Shown: positions 11,765 through 24,039 of the stretch, one piece after another
How positions within the stretch are numbered: position 1 is the first letter of the stretch
How the letters are laid out: the number at the start of each line of letters is the position of its first letter
Origin: Artemia franciscana
Taxonomy: Eukaryota; Arthropoda; Branchiopoda; Anostraca; Artemiidae
Reading direction: 5' to 3'
Length of the DNA: 64,000 bases
Assembly (NCBI RefSeq): GCF_032884065.1
Contig: NC_088863.1
Span: 40,395,076-40,459,075, forward strand
Notes under the pieces: generated by a model
Database searches by the model: none
Told to the model about the DNA's origin: nothing
Seen by the model: only the letters and a program-made list of their open reading frames with translations
Position numbers and translations under genes: made by a program

Positions 11765-12350
11765 ACAAAATAAGTTTTTCAAAAAAAAGTAAAGAATTCC
11801 ATTAACCCAAAAATGAGCAGAAATAAAATAAAATAATCTATGAAGCGTAAAACTTCCGCAGATTACAGTCTAAAAATAAATGAAACCTAAAACGAACTTA
11901 AAAAAATTAACCAAATCAAACTAACAACGAACTGGAAATAATGTCAGTAGAGCTGACAACCCCCATGCCTTCTCAAAACTAGAAAATAATTTGCACTTTG
12001 CTTAAAAAAAAGAAAAAATACAAATGAATGTGCATTGTCAGTTTATGTGCATATGCTCATATTTATACCTAACCATCTAAGTAATTTTTGATTGATTGAA
12101 GTTGAAAAAGTGAAAATTTTATAATGTGTTATTTTCAGTAAGACATAAATTGCGTTCTAGGTTCAAGTAGGCATGGGAGTTGTTAGCCGTACTCACGTTA
12201 ATTTCTGCTTGTTTTGAGTTTGGTTCGGTTATTGATTTTAATTTCTGTTTGTTTCGGTTTCATTTATTTATTGATAGTAATTTGTGGTAGTTTTCACTTG
12301 GTTGATTGTTTTATTCTATTTCGTCTCATTTTTCTTTTAGTGGAGTTCTG
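11765..12350. repeat. Family A foldback: imperfect inverted repeat, arms about 250-280 bp
   Basis: The left arm (about 11765-12010) and right arm (about 12115-12350) are imperfect reverse complements. Pairs include AAAATGAGCAGAAATAAA with its complement near 12325, AACGAAC/GTTTGTTT, CAAATCAAACT with AGTTTGGTTCGG, and GAGCTGACAACCCCCATGCC with GGCATGGGAGTTGTTAGCC. The same foldback occurs at 18.06-18.70 and 21.50-22.15 kb. It carries the superfamily core (…AAACGAACNNAAATTA…). Confidence 0.7.
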
Positions 12351-13140
12351 GTAACGAATTGCAAGTAAGGAGGAATGCAGCTCAATAGTAACCAGAACTC
12401 TGGGAAACAGATACTTGATAACAATACATGCTTCAAACGAATCGAATTCTCATGCTTATTCAAAATGTACAAAGTTCTTCAAAATAAATGTTGCCCATCA
12501 AAAGCTAAAAGCCTGAGAAGATTTTCCTAATTTTAAGAAAAGGGGAGGAACACCCCCAAACTCATCAAGTGGCCACAATGAAATTTACATATAGGTATAA
12601 ATATGCTCATATTTATACCTAATCATCTAAGTAATTTTTGATTGATTGAAGTTGAAAACGTGAAAATTTTATAATGTGTTATTTTCAGTAAGACAAAAAT
12701 TGTCTTCTAGGTTCAAGTAGGCATGGGAGTTGTTAGCCAAACTCGCGTTAATTTCTGCTTGTTTTGAGTTTGGCTCGGTTATTGATTTTAATTTCCGTTT
12801 GTTTCAGGTTTCATTTATTTATTGATAATAATTTGTGGTAGTTTTCACTTAGTTGATTGTTTTATTCTATTTCATCTCATTTTTGGTTTAGTGGAGTTCT
12901 GGTAACGAATTGCAAGTAAGGAGGAATGCAGCTCAATAGTAACCAGAACTCTAGGAAACAAATACTTGATAACAATACATACTTCAAACGAATCGAATTC
13001 TCATGCTTATTCAAAATGTACAAAGTTCTTCAAAATCAATGTTGCCCATCAAAAGTTAAAAGCCTGAGAAAATTTTCCTAATTTTAAGAAAAAGGGAGGA
13101 ACACCCCCCAAAAAATTAAGTGGCCAAAATGAAATTTACA
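12051..13140. repeat. Direct tandem duplication, two units offset by exactly 550 bp
   Basis: 12051-12590 is repeated at 12601-13140 with few differences. Matching landmarks at a constant 550-bp offset are ATATGCTCATATTTATACCT (12051/12601), GCATGGGAGTTGTTAGCC (12171/12721) and GAAATTTACA (12581/13131). A 10-bp filler (TATAGGTATA) joins the units. The duplicated block includes the right arm of the A foldback and the start of a family C element. The near identity means the duplication is recent compared with the surrounding repeats. Confidence 0.9.
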
Positions 13141-13261
13141 CCATCAGATTCAGTATATCAGGAAACCATACAGCAGAGGTTCAAGTTCCTATTTACAGAA
13201 ATGCTGAATTATGTATTTTTTACCAGAAGGAAGATCACTGATGCATGTTTATTTGTTTGTT
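12891..13261 (+). mobile_element. Family C element, left part (split by element D)
   Basis: The order matches the C elements at 28.5 and 54.8 kb: GGTAACGAATTGCAAGTAAGGAGGAATGCAGCTCAATAGTAACC, CCCATCAAAAG, GAGGAACACCCCCC, ACCATCAGATTCAGTATATCAG, and TACCAGAAGGAAGATCAC followed by GCATGTTTATTTGTTTGT. At that T-rich point element D begins. The C sequence resumes near 16005. Confidence 0.6.
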
Positions 13262-16005
13262 ATGGCACTTGGTATTAACCAAGTGACATATAGCAATCGC
13301 AAATTCTGTCGGTCTGTTGGTCTGTCTGTCCCAGTTTTGCTACTTTAGGCACTTCCAGGTAAGCTAGGACGATGAAATTTGGCGGGCGTATCAGAGACCG
13401 GACCAGATTAAATTAGATATAGTCGTTTTTGCGATTTGACTATCTGGTGGGGGGGGAGTTGGGGGTTGGTTAATTCGAAAAAATAGAAAAAATGAAGTAT
13501 TCTTAACTTACGAACGGGTGATGGGATGTTAATGAAATTTTATGTTTGGAAGGATATCGTGTCTAAGAGCTCTCATTTTAAATCCCGACCAGATCCGCTG
13601 AAATTGGGGGGGATTTTTCTTTTTTTTGTGGGGGGGGGCCTAAAATCTTGGAAAACGCTTAGAATGGAAGGATCAGGATGAAACATGCTGGGAAGAATAA
13701 GCAGAAGCCCTAGATACGTGATTGACATAACCAGAACGGATCTGCTCTTTTTGGGGGAGTTGGGGGGGATAATTCTGAAAGTTAGAAAAATGAGGTATTT
13801 TTAACTTACTAAGGAGTGATCGGATTTAATGAAAATTGAAGCTTGGAAGAATATCGTGTCTCAGACTCCTGAAAAAAATCCTGACTGGATACAGTGACAT
13901 TGGTGACATTAGGGGGAATTGAAGGGGAAACCTAAAATCTCAGAAAACGCTTAGAGTTGAGGGATCGGGATGAAACTTGGTGGGAAAAATAAGCACAAAT
14001 TGTAGATACGTGATTGACATAACCGGAACGGATCAACTCTCTTTGAAGGAGTTGGGGGGAGTGTTAATTATGAAAAATTAGAAAAAATGAGGTATTTTTA
14101 ACTTATGAAGGAGTGATCAGATCTTAATGAAATTTCATTTTTGGAAGGATATCGTGTCTCAGATCTCTTCTTTTAAGTTCCAACTGGATCCGGTGACATT
14201 GGGGGTAGTTGGGGGGGGGATTTAAAATCTTAGAAAACGCTTAGAGCGGAGGGATCAGGATGAAACTTGGTGGTAAAACTAATCGTAAGTCCTAGATACG
14301 TGATTGAAATAACCGAAACGGATCTGCTCTTATTGGGGGAATTGGGGGAGGAATGTTATTTCTGAAAAATTAAAATTTGAGGTATTTTTAACTTACGAAG
14401 GAGTGATCGGATCTTAATGAAATTTGATGTTTAGAATGATATCGTGTCTCAGATCTTTTATTTTAAATCCCGACTGGATCCGGTGAAGGGAAAGTTGGGG
14501 GGCGGAACCTAAAATCTTGGAAAACACTTAGAATGGAGGGATCGGGATGAAATTTGGTGGGGAAAATAAACACAAGTTCTAGATACGGGATTGACATAAA
14601 CAGAACGAATCTGCTCTCTTTTGAGGATTTGAGGGGGGGGGGTTAATTCTAACAAATTAGAAAAAAGAGGTATTTTTGACTTACGAAAGACAGATCGTAT
14701 CTGAATGAAATTTCATATTTAGAAGGACCTCGAAACTCAGATCTCTTATTTTAAATCCCGACTGGATCCAGTGTTATTAGGGGGGGGGGGGAATCTTGGA
14801 AAACACTTAAAGCGGAGAGATCAGGATGAAACTTGGTGGAAATAATAAGCACAAGTCCAAGATAGGTGACTGACATAACCGGACCGGATCCGCTCTCTTT
14901 GGTGGGAGTTGGGGGGGGGTAATTCGGAAAATTAGAAAAAATGAGATATTTGTAAATTGTGAACGGGTGATCAAATCTGAATGAAATTTGATATCTAGAA
15001 GGATCATGTGCTTTACAGCTCTCATTTTAAATCTCAACCAGATCTGGTGACACTGAAGGGAGTTGGAGGGGAGAACCAAAATTCTTGGAAAACTTGAAAA
15101 TCGAGGTATCTTACGAATGAGTTACCAGATCTCAATGAAACTTGATATATAGAAGAACCTTATGTCTCAGATGCTACATTTTTAATTCGAATCAGATCTG
15201 GGGACTTAGAGGATTGGAGGGGGAAACAGAAATTTTGGAAACCGGAAATCTTGGAAAAGCCTTAGAGTGGAGAGATCGGGATGAAACTTGATGGGAAGAA
15301 TAAGCACAAGTTATAGATACGAGATTGACATAATTGGTACGGATCCGTTCTCTTTGAGGGGGCAGGGGGTTGTTAATTTGGAAAAATCAGAAATATTGAG
15401 GTATTTTTAACTAAAGAACGGGTGACCGGATCTTAATGAAATTTGATATTTAGAAGGAACTCATGTCTCAGAGCTCCTATTTAAAATTCTTACCAGATCT
15501 TTTGAAATTGGGGGGAGTTGGAGGGGGAAACCGGAAAGCTTTGAAAACGCTTATAAATGTCGTAGATACGTGATTGGTGTAACCAGACTGTATCCGTTCT
15601 CTTTGGTGGAGTTAGGTGGTAGGGTTCAGTGCTTTGGCGAGTATGGTGCTTCTGGACGTGCTAGGACGATGAAAATTAGTAGGTGTGTCAGGAAACTGCA
15701 CAAATTGACTTGATAAAGTTGTTTTCCCCGATTCAACCATCTGGGGGGCTTAAAAAAGAGGAAAAATTAGAAAAATTGAGGAATTTTTATCTTACGAGTG
15801 GGTGATCGGATCTTAATGAATTTTGATATTTAGAAGGACTTTGTGACTCAGAGCTCTTATTTTAAATCCCGACCGGCATTAAGCCTCTGATTTTCCTTTT
15901 AAAGCAGTCTATTGATTCTTAGAATTTTGCTAGAGCTCATACCATATGAGCTCGTGGCTCATTCGACCTCGTCGCAAGTGCCATATGAGCACTTAGCTCT
16001 TATTT
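13262..16005 (+). mobile_element. Element D, copy 1: about 2.7 kb, internal tandem repeats of about 295 bp, palindromic ends
   Basis: The left end has a perfect hairpin CACTTGGT-ATTA-ACCAAGTG (13266-13285), followed by TAGCAATCGCAAATTCTGTCGGTC and a GTCTGT-rich stretch. The right end (15933-15995) has two hairpins, GAGCTCAT...ATGAGCTC and AGTGCCATATGAGCACT. In between, the phrase GGTGATCGGATCTTAATGAAATTTGAT recurs near 13516, 13816, 14112, 14402, 14693, 14966, 15120, 15420 and 15790. Each unit holds two G-rich blocks (runs of 5-10 G) and TAGATACGTGATTGACATAACCGGAACGGATC. No transposase or other coding frame is visible. A second copy lies inverted at 59.4-61.2 kb, so this is a dispersed element, not a local satellite. 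Confidence 0.8.
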
Positions 16006-16660
16006 CTATTCCTCCGGGATGATCGCATCGATTCAGTGATATTAGACGATCGACGATCTAGAGAGGGCTTATTTGGTCGGAAAACAAAAGTTCAAGTGAC
16101 CCATTTAAGCGACCAAAAAATATTGAAAAACAGCTTGCCCCTTCCCATGCCCCTTTTCCCCCAAAGTCACCCGATAAAAATTTTTAGATAGCCAATGTGT
16201 TCAACACTGTTGAAATATCTAATAATTTTGTCTTTCAGGATGATTTGGTCGACCACAGTGCCCGGGGGAGGGACGGCAAGGTAGGAAAGTTTCCCATGGG
16301 TCTACACATACTATTTGTTATTTGAAAGCATCCAGACATTTTTTGGGAAGTGGACATTTTCGGTGAGGTGGGGCTAAGTGGATGACCTTTTAATGGAAAA
16401 ATTTTTTGTGGAAGAAGGGAATTTTTCATGAAAGGGGAGCCGGATTTCCCGGCGTTATTTTAAAAAGAAAAGAAATCAAATAAAAAACAAGTATTTTCAA
16501 CTGAAAGTAAGGACCAACATTAAAACCCAAAACTAACAGAAACTTTCACGTATATGAGATCGGTTGCTCCCCTTTCAATACTTCCCTCTTTACTCTAAAT
16601 ATTTTTTTTAACATTTAAAAAGTTTATTATTTTATCTAAACGGCTCTTATGTTTCAGGAG
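16006..16660 (+). mobile_element. Family C element, right part (diverged), continuing after element D
   Basis: The C order resumes with TCCTCCGGGATGATCGCATCGATTC, GAGAGGGCTTATTTGG, AAGTGACC, CCCAAAGTCACCCGATAAAAA, TTGTCTTTCAGGATGA, the GGGGGAGGGACGGCAAG phrase, and CAACTGAAAGTAAGGACCAACATTAAAAC. It is more diverged than the C copies further right. Together with 12891-13261 it forms one C element interrupted by D. Confidence 0.5.
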
Positions 16661-17655
16661 TTATTCTTTAGAATAAATGGAACAAAAAATCGAACTAATC
16701 TAAAGAGTTGTACCGCAGGGAACTTTAGGCTGGAACAATTCTGCCGAAGTGCTGCAGAAAATTTTGACCCAACTATTTATGTTTTTTTTTATTTGGTAGA
16801 CAAAAAAAAATATTTGCTGAAAAATTTCAGCAAATAATCGAGAGTAAGAAGCAGACAAATTTCGATTCTTACCTTCTCATGATTGACTTTTTTAGCATAG
16901 TCCCCCCCTACCCCTTCCTAGACAAGATTACCGGCTGCCTTCTGAGATTCCCTTCTTTTAAGAAGGTCATCAAGCGCATAGGATGTACTTTCCCTTTTTT
17001 CGAAAGCATCATTGCCCTTGCATTTGAGGATGAGTCTTTAAACATATTTCCATGTTTCCGAAGATTTGAACTTGCACAGATGTGTATATTATCATTTGCG
17101 ACATGAAAGAACAGCGCAAGTCCAATGGAGTATAGAGCTGAGAAACACAAGAATGTTAGAGAGGTCCTAGAAATCAGTTGTTCTTGAACTGCGATCAATA
17201 ATTGTTTTTTTTATTATTATATGTGAATCCTCCAGATCTTGTGCATGGATTATTTATTTGAGTTTCTAAAATGTAAGTTGACATTTTTTTCCATTGTGTA
17301 TATTTGTCGAACAGTGACCTTCAAAAAAAAATATAAAACAACATCTGAAACAAACTATACTGCTTCACTGATGGTAAAAGGTGTAATTTTTCTAGCTTCG
17401 CCTAATTTTAATAAAGTAAGTGAATTTTAAGCCTAGTGGCGGTAAATCAGAATCCATAAGAGGCATTGCCTTAGCTTTGCCTGTAGTAAAAAGTCATAAT
17501 GCTTCAATGTCTCATTTTACACAGAGCCACTTCGAACTGAAGAGGTGGTTATAAAGTATTTAGGGAGGGCTCGTTCGATTGTAAATTAGTTCTAGTGCCC
17601 ATTTCAAGAAATGGGAGTAATCGGAGGGCAACTAGCTCCCTTCCTTTCCTCTCCT
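16661..17655. other. Non-coding; short B/C remnant near 17530-17660
   Basis: No convincing gene is seen; the short frames at 16879-17106 and 17239-17430 lack recognisable features. Near 17555-17640, GGGAGGGCTCGTTCGATTG, AGTTCTAGTGCCC and ATCGGAGGGCAACTAG match the module shared by families B and C. Confidence 0.35.
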
Positions 17656-19045
17656 AACTTCTGCAGTAGACATTTCGATGAAAATAACAGGAAGATCCAA
17701 TAAATATACCTCCAGAAAAGGCATGACCAGCGTAGGCCCTGAGGCAAAAGCTCTAAATAACACAGACTAGCAATTATTTAAACAAATGTTTTATAATAGA
17801 AAATGGAGGCTTGTGCAATATTTAAGAAACGGCTAAGGGTATTAATTTCAAACTTTCAAGGAATGTTGAGGAAGTTGTGGGAACGGCTAATATTGTTAAG
17901 CGGTTGAGTTGAAACTCAAGCAGTTGAACGTCGAGCAGGGTGCTGAACTAAATTTAGAAATGCTAGGTGTATACAGGTTTTAAAAGGCGATTGTGTCATT
18001 TGAACAATACTGAAACCCATATATACTTGAAATGTGTGTTTTACAAATATCTATTAAGACAACTGTTTCTACAGAACAAGTTTTTCAAAAAAAGTAAAGA
18101 GCTCCATTAAGCCAAAAATGAGCAGAAATAAATTCAAATAATCTTCCAAGCGTAAAACTACCACAAATCACCATCAACAGATAAATAAAGTTCACAACGA
18201 ACAGAAATTACAACAAATAACCGAGTCAAACTAAAAAAGAGCCAGAATTAACATGACTTGGGCTGACAACTCCAATGCCTGCTCAAGACCAGAACGTAAT
18301 TTGCACTTTACTGAAAAAAAAAACAACCAAAAACAAATGCCCTTGGGTTGTCAGTTTCATATACATATACTGATATTTATTCCTTAAAGTTATGAACTTT
18401 TTTTATTAGAGTAAAAATAAGTAAAAATACTAGAAAATTATTTTGTTTTCAGAAAAGTGCAAATTACGCTCCGGTCTTGAGAAGATATATTGGATGTCAG
18501 TCCTACTCATGTTACTTTTTGCTCGTTTTCAGTTTGACTCGGTTATTCATTGTAATTTCTATTCGTTTTGGGTTTCATTTATTTATTGATAGCGATTTGT
18601 AGTATTTCTAAGATTGGAAAATTATTTGAATTTATTTCTGCTCATTTTTGGCTTATAGGAGCTCTTTACTTTTCTTTGAAAAACTTATTTTGTAGAAATT
18701 TTTTTAAATTAATTTCATTGACAAAGTCTTTTTCATGGGAAAAAAATTATATTATGTGGAAGGGGTTTTTAAATTAATTTCTGTTTATTTTTTATTGACA
18801 TAGTTTTTTTCATAGGAAAACATTTTTTTTTTATCTTTTTGTTTTTTCTACACGAATCTACAGTTTGGCTTGCTATTTTTATGTTGGAGAAACTTTCTCA
18901 ACAATTTTTAATGTGGACACAAAATTTAATTTGAATTTATGCACCCTCAAGCTGACCTGAAAAATAAAACGAAATATAATTTCCAAAACATTATATATAT
19001 GATCTTTGACAACCTGGATAAACTTACACTCTTTTGACTGTTTCA

Positions 19046-19603
19046 AGTTCAAGTTGAAGTTCAAGTTCTATTTAATTTCATAAAATACCAATAACAAAAA
19101 CAATATCCCAAAGGGCTAAATGGCCCGTTATTTGGGGAACGACATATAATAAATAAAGAATCATAAAACTTGTCATAAACATACTAACCAACATCTAAAT
19201 ATAAATATATAAGGAAAAGAAATCAACCCACCAGCAGTCCCCACGAAACAGCGACCCTCACATCACCCGACAATAAAATACAAATTAAAATTCTCGCGTC
19301 ATCGAAGATACAACACCAACAAAACAACAACCCAAAAAAGAAAAAAAATAAATAAACCATAAGAAACAATTAATAAGAAGCCATTTATAAGAAACTTTTC
19401 ATATGTCTCTTAAAGGAGCCAGGTGTTCGTTACTGCCGGGTCCCAGCGGGAACCAAGTTCAAAGCATACCCCACAGTCACAGCAAGGCCGAAGTCTGAAC
19501 GAACCGAGGGACTAGCTGGAATCATCACATCCTCCCGGTTACGAACCAAATACAACAATATAAGTTACGAACCATATACAATATAAGTACTTCTACTATT
19601 ACA
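19046..19603 (-). mobile_element. 5'-truncated LINE copy (3' UTR only), inserted in the inverted-repeat arm
   Basis: This segment is absent from the partner arm, where GTTGACTG...TTCAAATTGTAATAG is nearly continuous. On the minus strand it ends in CCAAATAACGGGCCATTTAGCCCTTTGGGATATT, then a degenerate AACTTG repeat tail (19048-19072). The same ending (ACGGGCCATTGAGCCTTTTGGGATATT...AACCTTAACTTGAGCTT) closes the LINE relic at 40.6-42.4 kb, so both belong to one family. No coding part is included. Confidence 0.7.
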
Positions 19604-19629
19604 GTTCAAATTGTAATAGCAGAAGTACT
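19586..19629. repeat. 18-bp inverted repeat at the 5' junction of the LINE insertion
   Basis: AGTACTTCTACTATTACA (19586-19603) and TGTAATAGCAGAAGTACT (19612-19629) pair at 17 of 18 positions around an 8-nt loop. The right half is pre-existing target sequence (present in the partner arm). The left half is not present in the partner arm. Confidence 0.8.
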
Positions 19630-19835
19630 AATTGTGGCCCCGAAAGTTTTAACTTAACCCCAGTCATTTTAGGGATATTACTGAGGTGTCTTACTGGCAA
19701 CCATACCCACAGTGCCCTTTGAATTAGTTTCAAAACAACATTTAATTTTCAAGATTGTGGGTCAATTAAATAATTTTGGGGGATTGACAAACCCATTGTC
19801 CCAAGAGACATAGTTGCTGGACCGTTCTACAATCC

Positions 19836-21022
<1,187 letters not shown>

Positions 21023-21029
21023 TCGATTA

Positions 21030-22553
21030 AAGATAGTATAACGGTCCAACAAATATGTCTCTAGGGATAATGGGTTTGTCAACCCCCCCAAAATTATGTA
21101 ATTGACCCGTAATCTCAAAAATTAAATGTTGCTTTGAAACTAATTCAAAAGGCACTGTGTATATGGTTGCCAGTAAGACACCTCAGTAACATCTCTAGAA
21201 CGACTGGGCTTATTAAGTTGAAACTTTCGGGGCCACTGTTGTTACTTCTGCTATTACAATTTGAATCAGTCAACAGAGTGTAAGTTTATCCAGGTTGTCA
21301 AAGAGCATTGATACAATGTTTTGGAAATTATATGTCGTTTAATTTTTCAGGTCAGCTTGAGGGTGCATAAATTCAAGTAAAATTTGTATACACATTAAAA
21401 ATTGTTGAAAAAGTTTCTCCAACATACAAATAGAAAGCCAAACTTTAGATTCGTGTAGAAAAAATCAAAAAGATATAATTTTTTTTCCCATGAAAAAGAC
21501 TTTGTCAATGAAATTAATTTAAAAAATATTTCTACAAAACAAGTTTTTCAAAGAAAAGTAAAGAGCTCTATTAAGCCAAAAATAAGCAGAAATAAATTCA
21601 AATCATCTTCCAATTTTAGAAACACAACAAATCGCTATCAACAAATAAATGGAACCCAAACGAACAGAAATTACAATGAATAACCGAGTCAAACTCAAAA
21701 CGAGCAAAAAGTAACATGACTAGGGCTGACAACCCCTCTATCTTCTCAAGACCTGAACATGATTTGCAATTTTCCGAAAACAAAATAAATTTCCAATATT
21801 TTTACTTATTTTTTACTCTAATAAGTAAAAAAATTCATGACTTTAAAGAATAAATATCAGTATATGTATATCAAACTGACAATCCAAAGGCATTTTTTTC
21901 AGTAAAGTGCAAATTATATTCTGGTCTTTATAAGGCATTGGGGTTGTCAGCCCTAGTCATGTAAATTCTGGTTCTTTTTTGTTTGACTCGGTTATTTGTT
22001 GTAATTTCTGTTCGTTGTGGGTTTTATTTATTCATTGATGGTGATTTGTGGTAGTTTTACGCTTGGAAGATTACTTGAATTTATTTCTGCTCATTTTTGG
22101 CTTAATGGAGTACTTTACTTTCTTTGAAAAACTTGTTCTAAAGCAAAAGTTTTCTTAATAGATATTTGTAAAACACATATTTAAAGTATATATGGGTTTC
22201 AGTATAGTTTAAACGACACAATCGCCTTTTAAAACCTGTATGCACATAGTGTTTATAAGTCTATTTCAGCACCTTGCTCGACGTTTCCTGAAAGTTTCTA
22301 CTCAACCGCTTAACACCACTAGTCTTTCCCACAACTTCCTCAATGTTCCTTTAAAGTTTGAAATTAATACCCTTAGCCGTTCCTTAAATATTGCACAAGC
22401 CTCCATTTTCTATGATAAAACAGTTGTTTGAATAATTGCCAGTCTGTGTTATTTAGAGCGTTTGCCTTAGGGCCTACGCTGGTCATGCCTTTTCAGGAGG
22501 CATATTTATTGGATCTTCCTGTTATTTTCATCGAGATGTCTACCGCAAAAGTT
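21030..22553. repeat. Right arm of the 4.9-kb inverted repeat (family A)
   Basis: Reverse complement of the left arm without the LINE insertion. It contains the A foldback (21500-21770 against about 21890-22140). Its outer end stops at about 22553, within a few bases of the point where recognisable LINE ORF1 sequence starts (LAACSTPQVC at about 22560). The arm boundary therefore truncates that LINE. Confidence 0.85.
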
Positions 22554-22559
22554 AATTTT

Positions 22560-22787
22560 TTAGCGGCGTGTTCCACTCCCCAGGTTTGTCTCCGTTGCGG
22601 TGTCCAAGGTCATACGTCAAATACTACTACCCCCTGCACTAATCCAAGTGGCTGTACAGCATATAAGTCGACAAAACATACCTGTAAGTCATTCCAACGT
22701 CCTGAGATGAAAAAAGCAAATCGGAAAGCAAAGACACTCCAAGGAATGACTCGAATGCAAGTACTAAGATCGTGTCGTGGAAAATGA
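22560..22787 (+). pseudogene. LINE ORF1 (zinc-knuckle) fragment, 5' truncated
   Basis: The product contains CSTPQVCLRCGVQGHT and a second Cys-rich stretch through the PEMKK region. These match the zinc-knuckle part of the inverted copy at 25640-25940, which has the complete upstream knuckle. Here the N-terminal part is replaced by family A sequence at about 22555. It belongs to the same Jockey-like group as the element at 1-3205 but is a different family. Confidence 0.7.
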
Positions 22788-24039
22788 ACGGAGGTGTTTC
22801 TCACAAAATCCCCTTAATTGAAGAATTATGTCGGTGTGGCAATATTCTATGCATCCAAGAACATCTGCCGACAATTAATAGTCTCAGCATGCTCAATTTT
22901 TCTGACAATCATACACTTTATTTTGTCTCAGCAAAGTCTTGTCAACTTGGAAAGCCCTCTGGTGGAGTAGCGATCGTATGTACCTCTACAGTGCGCTCCG
23001 AGAGTTTTCATACAGCTGAAAATTTTATGGTTATAAGAGTTGGGAATCTGGTGATCGTTAATGTCTACCTCCCCACAAACTACAGCGACGAAGAATGAGA
23101 TAACCGATTCTCAAAGGTGGTGCGTGCTCTTGCAAAGTGTCTCAAGACCATTATGTTGTCCAAACTGGAATGTGCTACAATCGGAGACTACAACTGTGAT
23201 ATAGCCGACGACTCGTCTCCTCGGTCCCAGCTGATCCCAAGTATATTGGAAAATCGGTATTATTTGCTTCCAAAAGACCATGATTTTACTTTCGTACATA
23301 CTAGTGGCTCAGTCTCATATATAGACCATTTCGCATGCACATTAAACGTGAGTGGTACAGTTAGCTTGCTAATGGGAAGTCATTCCATCGACCATATCCC
23401 CATTGAAAGTGTGTATTATTCCTAAATGTGTTTATTCCTAAGGAAAAAAGTACTGCAGAGTGGTGCAAAATAAAGAATTGGTTAAAGGTCGACTTCCCTC
23501 TTTATCAGACAGTGCCCGACAAGACGCTTCAGAGGATCAATGTACCATATTATCTCCTACAAGCCCACTTGCAAAGAAATATCCAGGAAACTAAAATACA
23601 GGTCAATGGCTTTTGTACTGAAATCACCCATGCACTACTAACCGCAGGACAGGCTGCTATTCCCGTCAGGGAAATTCGTAAACATAATGAAATCCCTGGG
23701 TTCTCAAATTACCAAGAGCTAGTGAAATCGTGTAAATATGTTAAGTTTTGGTTCGTGGCATGGAGGGATGGCGGTAACCCTAAATCCGGTGTTTCAAATT
23801 GCCTCCGTATACACACAAAACGTAAATTTGAGAAAGTCCTCAAGCAGTATCGTACAAATGTGAAAAATGAATACCCAGAGAGAATAATCAACGATCCAAA
23901 TTGTCTATGGAAAGATAGCGTGAAAAATTGCCAAAAAATGCCTAAGTCCATGCCTTGTGACCCAAATGACTTGCGTGCCTACTTTGAGAACGAGTTTAGT
24001 GCCCTGGATCCCTGTGTATTAAGGCCATATATCGAGTAA
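22772..24039 (+). pseudogene. LINE ORF2 endonuclease and linker, frameshifted
   Basis: Three successive frames give one endonuclease. 22772-23098 encodes SWKMNGGVSH, ILCIQEHLPT and KPSGGVAIV. 23117-23425 encodes ATIGDYNCDIAD, FTFVHTSGS and SIDHIPI (catalytic Asp-His region). 23428-24039 encodes the linker before RT, with YLLQAHLQ and many basic residues. A TGA at 23096-23098 and two frame changes inactivate it. The domain order matches the first element of the window (FLQEHLL, RPSGGLAIY, GDMNTD, NDHLPI). Confidence 0.75.

Larger units (their letters stand above)
17656..19835. repeat. Left arm of a 4.9-kb inverted repeat (family A)
   Basis: This arm is the reverse complement of 21030-22553, landmark by landmark. 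The outer end AACTTCTGCAGTAGACAT pairs with ATGTCTACCGCAAAAGTT. GCCTTTTCAGGAGG-type, GAGGAAGTTGTGGGAA, TTTACAAATATCTATTAAGA, TTTATGCACCCTCAAGCTG and GACAACCTGGATAAACTTAC follow in order. By eye, identity is about 90% in the segments compared. The arm itself contains the smaller A foldback (18060-18700). It is interrupted by a retrotransposon tail (19046-19603). Confidence 0.85.

Noticed and set aside
13262..16005. Possible CRISPR-like or satellite array
   Set aside because: Units are about 295 bp, degenerate, and occur as a dispersed element with palindromic ends in an animal genome; no short direct repeats with spacers.
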